A stretch of 64,000 nt of DNA, taken from NCBI RefSeq assembly GCF_008039575.1, contig NZ_VDUY01000008.1, positions 62,001 to 126,000 on the forward strand, given 5' to 3'. The notes under the pieces are model-generated. The model did not search any database, had not been told where the DNA came from, and saw only the letters and a list, made by a program, of their open reading frames with translations. Source of the DNA: Zeimonas arvi (lineage in GTDB: Bacteria > Pseudomonadota > Gammaproteobacteria > Burkholderiales > Burkholderiaceae_E). The translations under genes were made by a program, and so were the position numbers. Below are positions 45,889 through 52,156 of this stretch, piece after piece. Position 1 is the stretch's first letter; each line of letters starts with the position of its first letter.

Positions 45889-46028
45889 AGCGGAAGCTCT
45901 CCGGCCACGTCGGCCGCCGCCGGCAGTTCTCCGGCCAGCCGCGTGATCGAGTTCGCAAGCGCAGAGAGGCAGTAGCGAGAATCGTAGCGCCCGCTACTCC
46001 ACACCGGGCAAGAGCTGCGGCAGCATGA
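45885..46028 (+). CDS. 47-residue basic micro-protein in the coupled chain
   Basis: A very short frame (M-K-R-K-L-S-G-H-V-G-R-R-R ... R-A-R-A-A-A-A) whose ATG lies in an ATGA overlap with the gene before and whose TGA lies in an ATGA overlap with the gene after. Being locked at both ends makes it likely to be translated in spite of its size. Strongly basic; may bind nucleic acid. Confidence 0.6.
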   Translation: MKRKLSGHVGRRRQFSGQPRDRVRKRREAVARIVAPATPHRARAAAA

Positions 46029-46222
46029 AGCATTCCACCACGGAGGTCACCATGTTGCTCGAAGCCCTGAAGAAGGCCGGCGTCCCCGACCCCGTCGCGC
46101 TGCTGGCCGACTACGCCGACGCCCATCCCGAAGACGAGGCCGCGCGCGTCGCGGCGATCGAGGCGATTCTCATCGAGATAGCCGACGCGCCGTCGCGCGA
46201 GCGCGCTTCTGAACCCGCTTGA
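46025..46222 (+). CDS. Small acidic hypothetical protein, last of the rightward chain
   Basis: 65 residues: V-T-M-L-L-E-A-L-K-K-A-G-V-P-D-P-V-A-L-L-A-D-Y then E-D-E-A-A-R-V-A-A-I-E-A. Helical, not recognised. Start in an ATGA overlap. Its last 53 bases overlap the convergent gene on the other strand. Confidence 0.65.
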   Translation: MKHSTTEVTMLLEALKKAGVPDPVALLADYADAHPEDEAARVAAIEAILIEIADAPSRERASEPA

Positions 46223-46481
46223 GGAGGCGCACCGCGTCGGGGTAGCGGCGAGCCGCGGTGGTGACGTCCCGGCGTTTCCGCCGCTCCAGCTCGCGGTCTG
46301 CCGCAAGCTCGGCGTAGAAGAGCACCACGATCTCGGGTAGGGGTGCCGCGCCGAACTGCTGCGCGAGGTGATCCCTGCTGTATCGCAGCGCGACCTCGAT
46401 CGGGGCGCCTCCGTAGGCGTGGACACGCGCATCGACTCGCGCAGACAACCTTGCCAACTGCTCGGGGGTGATCTTGCTCAT
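46170..46481 (-). CDS. Hypothetical protein of the element, minus strand
   Basis: 103 residues: M-S-K-I-T-P-E-Q-L-A-R-L-S-A-R-V-D-A-R, then a helical and very basic end (A-R-R-Y-P-D-A-V-R-L-L-K-R-V-Q-K-R-A-R). Not recognised. The start overlaps the stop of the gene upstream (TGATG), so the two are coupled. Confidence 0.68.
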   Translation of the reverse strand: MSKITPEQLARLSARVDARVHAYGGAPIEVALRYSRDHLAQQFGAAPLPEIVVLFYAELAADRELERRKRRDVTTAARRYPDAVRLLKRVQKRARATARRLSR

Positions 46482-46708
46482 CAGACGCCACGCGCGAGGT
46501 AGACCGCGACCACCGCGGCCTCGACGACCCCGGGTGCGGCCGCGTCGGCGCCGAGGAGCTGCCTCATCCTGTGGGGCACGCTGCGCAAGGCGCTGTCGAG
46601 GGGCAGGTGGTCGCGTAGCATCATCGCGTCCATCTCGGCCTGCGCGCAGGCCATCCAGCGCCGGTCGTCCATCGGCAGGGCGGGGCCGCTGAACTGGATC
46701 TTGATCAT
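46481..46708 (-). CDS. Small hypothetical protein of the element, minus strand
   Basis: 75 residues: M-I-K-I-Q-F-S-G-P-A-L-P-M-D-D-R-R-W-M-A-C, then M-D-A-M-M-L-R-D-H. CCGGAGAAG precedes the ATG at 46708. Not recognised. Heads a two-gene minus-strand unit that converges on the rightward chain. Confidence 0.68.
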   Translation of the reverse strand: MIKIQFSGPALPMDDRRWMACAQAEMDAMMLRDHLPLDSALRSVPHRMRQLLGADAAAPGVVEAAVVAVYLARGV

Positions 46709-47135
46709 CGTCTTCTCCGGTTAGCCGATGACGCCGGCAACGGGCAAATCCGCGTGCCGCCAACGGGCGACGAGGGGAGTGTAGCGGCGGGCTGCCTACC
46801 GTGCTACCCCGGCGAACCTTTGTCGGGGGCGGAGGTCTGGGCGGCGACGCATGCGTCAGTGCGGGGTGACTACATGTCCATGTACCCGGGTGTTAACAGA
46901 TGAATCGAACGAACTGAACTGCGGCGGTGGGGGTGAAGGCTGGGTCGCGCTGCGCGCTAAGTGCCGGCGAGAATGAGACGTTGTCTCTCATACCGCCCCG
47001 AGATCGTCACTTACCTCGGCTGGGGTCTGTCCCGCGACTCGCGGTGAAGGGGCGTGCATCGACGGGCGCGGTCAGGTGAAGGGTATAAGGTCATGAGAAT
47101 CTTGCCGGCGAGGAAGTCTGAACGGGACTATCAAC
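46709..47135. other. Gap before the cargo region
   Basis: No supported gene in 427 bases. It contains a small inverted repeat (ATGAGA-N7-TCTCAT at 46973-46997) and a TATAAG box at about 47086 that could serve the following gene. Base composition falls from here rightward, marking the start of cargo acquired separately. Confidence 0.5.
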
Positions 47136-47705
47136 ATGAAGGACAAGTTTGATCTTCGATATTTCACCGACGTGCTTATCGCGGACGTCGTAGCGAGTCA
47201 AAAGCGACTTGACGCCGAGGACTCCCCGCAGAATAGGCGAGACATAGTCCGAACGGCGATGTCAAGCGTCGAGGGCCTGATCTGGTTTCTAAAGGTCAGA
47301 GTCTTCGGGTTGCCAAGGGTCGAGTGGAAACTGACAGCGCACGAGTACGATGCATTGTTCGAGCGTAGCTACCACGTGGCTGCGAACGGCGTCGTCCGCC
47401 GGACAACGAGGCACTTGCCTACGGCGACAACTCTAAAGCTTGTCGCGCGAATCATACGCAGGCAGTTCCCTGAATTCACTGAGGACTTCTCGGGGGAAGG
47501 TTGGTGCCGCGTGCTTGCTGCCATAGAAGTGCGCCACAGGTTGACACATCCCAAGTCGGTCGAGGACCTTCAAGTGAGTGACCGCGACGTCCAATGCGCC
47601 GAGTACGCATTCCGCTGGACGCTCGCATTTCTACTTAGAGCGGCAGCGTATGGGGCTATGGGGGAGTTGCCTGAGGACCCCGGAGGGACTGGGGATTCGG
47701 GCTGA
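47136..47705 (+). CDS. HEPN-like domain protein (candidate RNase / defence cargo)
   Basis: 189 residues, all-helical pattern, with E-V-R-H-R-L-T-H-P-K near residue 132. This R-x4-H motif followed by a helix is the active-site signature of HEPN-type ribonucleases in toxin and defence systems. No obvious antitoxin partner is adjacent. Codon use is less GC-biased than the satellite core, suggesting separate acquisition. Function is inference; the motif is the only direct evidence. Confidence 0.55.
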   Translation: MKDKFDLRYFTDVLIADVVASQKRLDAEDSPQNRRDIVRTAMSSVEGLIWFLKVRVFGLPRVEWKLTAHEYDALFERSYHVAANGVVRRTTRHLPTATTLKLVARIIRRQFPEFTEDFSGEGWCRVLAAIEVRHRLTHPKSVEDLQVSDRDVQCAEYAFRWTLAFLLRAAAYGAMGELPEDPGGTGDSG

Positions 47706-47779
47706 CAATTGACTGGACATCGCCGGTTCGGCCGAAGCGGCACTAGCGGTATGCGGCTGTTCGCGGTCAGACGCGCCAG

Positions 47780-48208
47780 CTACCTCACTATGTCATGGCT
47801 TCGCGGCGGTCGCTTGAAGTACAGCAACACAAACGTACGGCGGCCAAACCACGCCAGGAACGCGATGGCAGCGGTTACCGAGAGCGCGGCGGTCTCCTCG
47901 CCCGCGATCTGATATGCCAGCCATGCGATCGAAGAAATGGCCAAGGCCAGCACTATTCCCAGAAAAGTGCCAGTTTTTACACCGGATCGGAGGCCTCGCA
48001 AGAAGTGATCGTTGTCGCGATGCTTCGTAGCGGTCTCCAGTCGAATCTTCTCTCGTTGATGGGCGTCTTCGGCCCTCGCCATCGCGCGCGCGACGCGCTG
48101 TTCGCATGGCATGCAAACGGTCTTCTGTGATCCCAGAGTGCCCTCGCCAAACTCTGAGGGTGGCCTCCGGAAGAGACACAGTTCGCATACATTCAAGAAC
48201 GTTTTCAT
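47780..48208 (-). CDS. Small membrane protein with N-terminal Cys pairs
   Basis: 142 residues. Two C-x-x-C pairs (C8/C11 and C32/C35) near the N-terminus could bind zinc; a charged helix (about 40-70) follows, then two hydrophobic segments (G-T-F-L-G-I-V-L-A-L-A-I-S-S-I-A near 77 and A-L-S-V-T-A-A-I-A-F-L-A-W near 107). The ATG at 48208 is preferred over an in-frame TTG at 48226. It lies 27 bases after a 36-residue gene and the GIY-YIG gene, so all three may be one operon. Confidence 0.65.
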   Translation of the reverse strand: MKTFLNVCELCLFRRPPSEFGEGTLGSQKTVCMPCEQRVARAMARAEDAHQREKIRLETATKHRDNDHFLRGLRSGVKTGTFLGIVLALAISSIAWLAYQIAGEETAALSVTAAIAFLAWFGRRTFVLLYFKRPPRSHDIVR

Positions 48209-48235
48209 GTTCCGTGGCGTCGTCAATGACGAGGG

Positions 48236-48346
48236 CTAAAGTTGTCGAGTCGGGGCCGTGAAGCTGCCCAGATCCTTCGAGTTCAATGTGACGAACCCCT
48301 CGCCGGTCCGCTTGTTGATGATGCAAGAGCCCGTTGTCGTGCTCAC
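48236..48346 (-). CDS. 36-residue protein coupled to the GIY-YIG gene
   Basis: Begins at a GTG that shares four bases with the stop of the GIY-YIG gene (GTGA) and reads V-S-T-T-T-G-S-C-I-I-N-K-R-T-G-E-G-F-V, ending at a TAG. The compact sequence with hydrophobic and Gly positions looks like a real beta-rich peptide, and the overlap supports translation. Not recognised. Confidence 0.5.
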   Translation of the reverse strand: MSTTTGSCIINKRTGEGFVTLNSKDLGSFTAPTRQL

Positions 48347-49893
48347 TTCTTCGTTCTGGATGGCTTGGAGAGTGCGTCCTCTAGCGACATGCCCGTCCGC
48401 ATTCGCTGGGCCACGGCCGACGGGGTGATGCCAAAGTACCTTGCCGCCTCCCGAATCGACGGGAAGGGCTGACCTTTCACGGTCACGCGCTTTCGGTTGT
48501 TCCCGCGCGCAGGTGGGCGCGGCTCGACCCCTAACGCTTGTTCCGTAGTCCATCCCAACTTGAGGCGCTTGAGGAACTGCTGGGGCGCGATCCCGTGCGC
48601 GTTTGCTGCATCGGAGTGGCTGGCGAAGACGCGCCCGGAAACCGTTACTTCGACGCCGTTCTTCTTCCCGGATGGCGGCGGTGGCGGCGCAAGGTCAAAC
48701 GCTTGCTCGACTGACCACCCAAGCTGCAGCCGCCCCGCGACGGTTCCGTAGTTTTTTCCTAGCGCCCTAGCAGCTGCCTTGACGCTCGAGTATGCCGAGC
48801 CCTGCAGTGCCAGTGCGTGCTCGTTTCCGAACGTCCGGTGTCGGGCGGGCGGTGGATGAATCCCGACAGCCTGCTCGGGCGACCAAGACAAGCGCAATCG
48901 CTTGCGCACTGTTCCGCTCGGTACCCCGAAGCGGCGGGCTGCCTCGGCGATCGTCTTGAACTGCACTCCTCCGATTACGAGACTCACCCCAGCTGGGACG
49001 CGCTTCGGAGGCGGTGCGCGGCCTAATGCTTGGTCCGTAGACCAGCCCAGCGCCAAGCGTGTCGCTAACGCCGATTCAGTAATGTTGTGCGCCTCTGCTG
49101 CGGCACGTATCGTCGGGTAGCTGCACCCGTCGGCCTCGATTGCCCGCCCCTTGTGCGTTCTGCGTGGTGCCGGTGCTACGCCGAGGGCCTGCTCAAGAGT
49201 CCACCCCTGAACTCGCATCCGCTGGTGGACAAGGTACTCCTCGACGCCGTGGTGGCGGGAGGCCGCATTGAGGCTGATGAAAGTCTTGCCGTTTACCGTG
49301 ACCGCCTTACCGACCATCTCGCCGGCCTTGCCGCCGCGCGTTTGGTTGTAGCCGTTTTCTACGGTCTGGTACTGCGCGACAAGCAGCTTCTCCAACTCGC
49401 CAAGATCCGACCGCGTTGCGGCGCAGGCGATGAACTGGAAGTCGAAGGTATCAGGACCATATCGGCGTATCTCGTCGTGGAGGAGATAACCGTAGTCGCC
49501 GCTCTTGGCAGACTGAAGGTGCTGTCGCCATCGGCTCTTAAGGCTTCGCTCGGTGACCCCTATGTACTGCTGCCCAGTTGCGGTGTTGGTGATCAAGTAG
49601 GCCTTAAACCGCGGCTCAGGCCCGAGGTTCGAGCAGATGCGTTCCAGCAAGGTCGATGCCTTGGCATCAGCGCTTGCGCTCTGGCGTGGCGGTGCGTCTA
49701 CCGGGAGGTGGCTACTCTTGCGAACCGTCGCGCCGGACTTCGCTCGCCGTAGGCGTTCGTAGTTCCGCAAGCATGCCCTGCACCAAGGATGAAGCCCGTT
49801 GCGACCCTGCCTGAACGGCGCGAAGTGATCGAGGGTGGCGGGCCTTGGCTCGCCACACTTGGTACAGGTCTTGTAGGCCGTTGGATCAGCCAT
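48343..49893 (-). CDS. GIY-YIG nuclease-like protein with six tandem HTH-like repeats
   Basis: About 516-523 residues depending on the start (ATG at 49893, or GTG at 49914). Numbered from the GTG: a zinc-finger-like region with C-T-K-C (17-20) and C-R-A-C (45-48); a GIY-YIG domain at about 103-195 (A-Y-L-I-T-N-T-A-T-G-Q-Q-Y-I-G-V, R128, E173, N190); then six units of 53-56 residues, each with a short beta hairpin (V-x-G-x-x-F), an A-A-R-x-x-G-V HTH core and a closing G-W-S-x-E-Q-A-L-G. The units resemble NUMOD-type modules of homing endonucleases. Sequence composition is less GC-rich than the element core. Confidence 0.78.
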   Translation of the reverse strand: MADPTAYKTCTKCGEPRPATLDHFAPFRQGRNGLHPWCRACLRNYERLRRAKSGATVRKSSHLPVDAPPRQSASADAKASTLLERICSNLGPEPRFKAYLITNTATGQQYIGVTERSLKSRWRQHLQSAKSGDYGYLLHDEIRRYGPDTFDFQFIACAATRSDLGELEKLLVAQYQTVENGYNQTRGGKAGEMVGKAVTVNGKTFISLNAASRHHGVEEYLVHQRMRVQGWTLEQALGVAPAPRRTHKGRAIEADGCSYPTIRAAAEAHNITESALATRLALGWSTDQALGRAPPPKRVPAGVSLVIGGVQFKTIAEAARRFGVPSGTVRKRLRLSWSPEQAVGIHPPPARHRTFGNEHALALQGSAYSSVKAAARALGKNYGTVAGRLQLGWSVEQAFDLAPPPPPSGKKNGVEVTVSGRVFASHSDAANAHGIAPQQFLKRLKLGWTTEQALGVEPRPPARGNNRKRVTVKGQPFPSIREAARYFGITPSAVAQRMRTGMSLEDALSKPSRTKK

Positions 49894-50096
49894 CGCGATT
49901 ACGGGTTGGCTCACACGGGTGGCCCCCGCCGCACTTCGTCGCGTTCTTGCGATGGTCTGGGCCCGACATCGTCGAAGGCGCCGTCGAGCGGCTGCCGGTT
50001 CTTGTGATCGGGGGATTCTATCGGCCGAAGGTGTTCCCGACCACCGTCGGAGTAGCCGGGCGGCTCACGCCGCCCGACCCCCACGCCGCGGGAGGC

Positions 50097-50240
50097 CTAC
50101 TTCTTCTTGGCCGGCTGCGGCTGCGACCGCGGGTTCGTCTCGCGGACGGTCGTCTTCGGATGTGTGGTGGCGTACCGCTCGGTGACGAAGCGGCCCGTCT
50201 CCGCACTCCGGTGCGAGACTTGCTTGCTGGTCTTGCTCAT
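50097..50240 (-). CDS. 47-residue basic protein of the 'HRSAETGRFVT' type
   Basis: M-S-K-T-S-K-Q-V-S-H-R-S-A-E-T-G-R-F-V-T followed by T-H-P-K-T-T-V-R-E-T and a Lys tail. Short proteins with this S-A-E-T-G-R-F-V-T...H-P-x-T-T-V core are widespread in proteobacteria and prophages and are of unknown function (some are mis-named as transporters). GGAGG nine bases before the ATG at 50240 supports it. Confidence 0.75.
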   Translation of the reverse strand: MSKTSKQVSHRSAETGRFVTERYATTHPKTTVRETNPRSQPQPAKKK

Positions 50241-50274
50241 GTCGAATACCTCCGCGATGAGCAGATTCTTGAAC

Positions 50275-50328
50275 CCACGCCTCGACGTTTCGCCGAGGCG
50301 TGGCGTAGACTAGCAAGTTGCCTAGTCT
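50275..50328. promoter_or_regulatory. Hairpin and inverted repeat upstream of the 47-residue gene
   Basis: CCACGCCTCG (50275-50284) pairs with CGAGGCGTGG (50294-50303); just beyond, AGACTAG (50307-50313) and CTAGTCT (50322-50328) form a second inverted repeat around CAAGTTGC. They lie in the leader or promoter of the small minus-strand gene. No T-run follows, so regulation is more likely than termination. Confidence 0.5.
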
Positions 50329-50423
50329 GATGAGGTCATGTGAGTTCTAGGCACACCCGAGCCCTCCTTGATCGCACACCATTGCGACCTATGGTCCGGC
50401 CTCCAACCGGAGTGGTTCACCCT

Positions 50424-50459
50424 GAAGCCCCAGTGCGCCAACACTGGGGCTTCGCCTTT
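50424..50459 (+). terminator. Strong rho-independent terminator, plus strand
   Basis: GAAGCCCCAGTG (50424-50435) pairs perfectly with CACTGGGGCTTC (50442-50453) around a six-base loop, followed by GCCTTTTT. No protein gene on the plus strand ends here, so it may terminate an untranslated RNA beginning after about 50310. Confidence 0.75.
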
Positions 50460-50553
50460 TTGGGGCCGTGCAAGGGTTGAGAAATTAGTCCCCCACCCCT
50501 TGAGCACCACTAGATACATAACCAGTGGTCGACCCGCCTGGAAATAATATCCC

Positions 50554-50619
50554 ACTCTCCGCGATCGGGGATTCGGTCGATTCCCGACTCTCCGCGACCG
50601 GGGATTCGGTCGATTCCGA
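50554..50619 (+). repeat. Two tandem 33-bp direct repeats
   Basis: The unit starting ACTCTCCGCGA at 50554 recurs at 50587 with one internal difference in the first 31 bases (T/C). Each carries GGGGATTCGGTCGATTCC, which is imperfectly palindromic. Could be a protein-binding iteron or a simple duplication. The remaining 50460-50742 sequence shows no supported gene. Confidence 0.65.
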
Positions 50620-50742
50620 GGATCTTGGCCGGCACCGATCTCTGGGCGGCCGCGCTGGCGGGCGTCTTGGAGGGATCCGCCCTCTGGGAGGCGGCCTCTC
50701 GCCGCTCGCAGCGGTGCGTAGTTCGAGGGTTTCGTCGATCGG

Positions 50743-50904
50743 CTAAACGAAGCAGTTGATCAGCGTGGGCGACCGCGGCTTCAGCGGCATGAACGGCCCC
50801 GAAGGCACCGTTATAGAAGGGAACAGCTTGAACTCGTCGCGGCCAAGTCGGGGCTCGTGGTTGGTGTAGACGAACTCCTCAACCGCCGCAGTCAGGAGGG
50901 GCAA
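50743..50904 (-). CDS. 53-residue hypothetical protein
   Basis: The frame reads E-E-F-V-Y-T-N-H-E-P-R-L-G-R-D-E-F-K-L-F then P-S-G-P-F-M-P-L-K-P-R-S-P-T-L-I, and ends at TAG 50743. Amino-acid composition looks protein-like rather than a GC artefact. The only start is TTG at 50904, overlapping the end of the next gene upstream by 13 bases. Last gene of a minus-strand set of three or four tiny genes. Confidence 0.5.
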   Translation of the reverse strand: MPLLTAAVEEFVYTNHEPRLGRDEFKLFPSITVPSGPFMPLKPRSPTLINCFV

Positions 50905-51131
50905 TCACCCAGTGCCGCAGAACAGGTCAGCGATGACGGGCCCGAACTGACCCTCTGAGGGAGGTCATCGTCGTCGTCATCGGCGCCCCGCTCTCGCTTC
51001 CAGAATGCGCATCCGCGCTCGGGCTGGGCAACGATCTGAATCTGGTCGCCGAGTCCGCAGACCGCGGCGCGCGACGGATCCCAGCGCAGCCAGTGTGCGC
51101 AGTGGCGGCAGGGCCGGTCGAGCGGGGTCAC
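50892..51131 (-). CDS. Small Cys-rich hypothetical protein
   Basis: 79 residues: T-P-L-D-R-P-C-R-H-C-A-H-W-L-R-W-D, C25 and C41, then an Asp run (D-D-D-D-D-D). The four Cys and nearby His suggest metal binding. Starts at GTG in a GTGA overlap with the upstream gene. Similar small 'CxxCAHW' proteins occur in phages; function unknown. Confidence 0.65.
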   Translation of the reverse strand: MTPLDRPCRHCAHWLRWDPSRAAVCGLGDQIQIVAQPERGCAFWKRERGADDDDDDLPQRVSSGPSSLTCSAALGDCPS

Positions 51132-51289
51132 TGCGCCGACTGCAGGATCTTGGTCTTGATCGACCCGTCCTCGTACAGGTGAGCTTCGACCAGCTCGCCG
51201 TTCTCGTCGGTGAACGTCAGCACGGCGGCGCCGTCGGGCGCCCAGAGGACCTGCAGCCAGTCGTCGTCAGGAAAGTCCGGTGTTTGCAT
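51128..51289 (-). CDS. 53-residue acidic hypothetical protein
   Basis: M-Q-T-P-D-F-P-D-D-D-W-L-Q-V-L-W-A-P-D-G-A followed by F-T-D-E-N-G-E-L-V-E-A. Beta-rich, acidic. Not recognised. Coupled to the Cys-rich gene by a GTGA overlap. The ATG at 51289 has GGA but no strong ribosome site. Confidence 0.55.
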   Translation of the reverse strand: MQTPDFPDDDWLQVLWAPDGAAVLTFTDENGELVEAHLYEDGSIKTKILQSAQ

Positions 51290-51374
51290 GCGGGCGACGC
51301 TACCCCCGCGCACCAGCGTGGGGCGATTACCCCTACTGGGGTTGGGCTCGCTCCGGCGCAGGGTTTGACCTACG

Positions 51375-51530
51375 TCAACTCGGCCGTGGCACCACCTCGA
51401 CCGACGTCGTGCCGTCCGGCTCGATCCGGGTGCGCTGCAGCTGGCCGTCGGGAAGCTGCTCGATGACGAGCACCGCGCCGTCGCCGAGGCGCAGGATTGC
51501 AGGGGCAGGGGGTTCGTCCATGCCGGGCAT
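51375..51530 (-). CDS. 51-residue hypothetical protein
   Basis: M-P-G-M-D-E-P-P-A-P-A-I-L-R-L-G-D-G-A-V then Q-L-P-D-G-Q-L-Q-R-T-R-I-E-P-D-G-T. The alternating hydrophobic pattern resembles the neighbouring 53-residue protein (D-G-x-x-x-L/V-x-x...D-G-S/T), which could indicate duplication. No clear ribosome site; an internal ATG at 51521 is an alternative. Confidence 0.4.
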   Translation of the reverse strand: MPGMDEPPAPAILRLGDGAVLVIEQLPDGQLQRTRIEPDGTTSVEVVPRPS

Positions 51531-51565
51531 GATGCCGGTCCCGCCACGGACCTACAATCCCGGCC

Positions 51566-51952
51566 ATGCGGATGACCGAGATGCTGCGAGAGTGGGCGAG
51601 GCGGGTGAAGCGCGACGGAGTCACCCTCTGGTTTGCTCTCCGGCATCCGGCCACGCCATGGCCGGTGAAGGCGATCGCCGCGGTCGTCGTGGCCTACGCC
51701 CTGAGTCCGATCGACCTGATTCCCGACTTCGTCCCGGTGCTGGGCTACGTGGATGACGTACTGCTCCTGCCGGGGCTCATCTGGGCCGCCGTCCGCTTCT
51801 TGCCCGACGCGGTCTACGCCGAGTGCCGCGACCGGGCGGAAGGCTGGCTGCGCGAGCGGGGGGCCAAACCTCGAACGCTGTGGGGTGTGGTGCTCGTATG
51901 CAGCGTCTGGGCCGCCGTCGCGTGGCTCGTCTGGTGGTGGTGGACAGGGTAG
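51566..51952 (+). CDS. YkvA family (DUF1232) membrane protein in the element
   Basis: 128 residues. DUF1232 signature A-Y-A-L-S-P-I-D-L-I-P-D-F-V-P-V-L-G-Y-V-D-D-V-L-L-L-P sits at about 42-70, and an extra C-terminal hydrophobic segment rich in Trp (V-A-W-L-V-W-W-W-W) ends the protein. It is the gene nearest attR. A chromosomal paralogue is at 446-736. It may be cargo or a captured host gene. Confidence 0.85.
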   Translation: MRMTEMLREWARRVKRDGVTLWFALRHPATPWPVKAIAAVVVAYALSPIDLIPDFVPVLGYVDDVLLLPGLIWAAVRFLPDAVYAECRDRAEGWLRERGAKPRTLWGVVLVCSVWAAVAWLVWWWWTG

Positions 51953-52018
51953 GTCACGGCCGACAGCACGGAGGCGCTACTACGCGAATCGCAGTTGATG
52001 CCTCCAATACAGTGTGCG

Positions 52019-52032
52019 TGCCCCCGCAACCA
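52019..52032 (+). repeat. attR core (14 bp)
   Basis: TGCCCCCGCAACCA, identical to the tRNA 3' end at 35934-35947, and followed by the native tRNA terminator. Marks the right end of the integrated element. Confidence 0.88.
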
Positions 52033-52041
52033 GTTTCAAGG

Positions 52042-52080
52042 AACGCCGGCTTCGAGAGATCGAGCCGGCGTTTTTCTTTT
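52042..52080 (+). terminator. Native terminator of tRNA-fMet, displaced by integration
   Basis: CGCCGGCT (52044-52051) pairs with AGCCGGCG (52063-52070), followed by TTTTTCTTTT. Its distance from the attR core matches that of the element-borne copy from attL, so it was the original tRNA terminator before insertion. Confidence 0.8.
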
Positions 52081-52156
52081 CTGGCGCGCGACGGCTCAGC
52101 CGATCCGGCGGTCACCTCGGGGCTGCGCATTGCGCAGAAGTGGCCGGACTCACACC

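Noticed and set aside
50322-50555. 77-codon minus-strand frame spanning the terminator hairpin
   Set aside because: It reads straight through a strong RNA hairpin and has no supporting start; the hairpin is the better explanation.
50525-50746. 73-codon frame through the 33-bp repeats
   Set aside because: Only GTG start, no ribosome site, and the protein is repeat-derived low complexity; treated as a DNA repeat instead.
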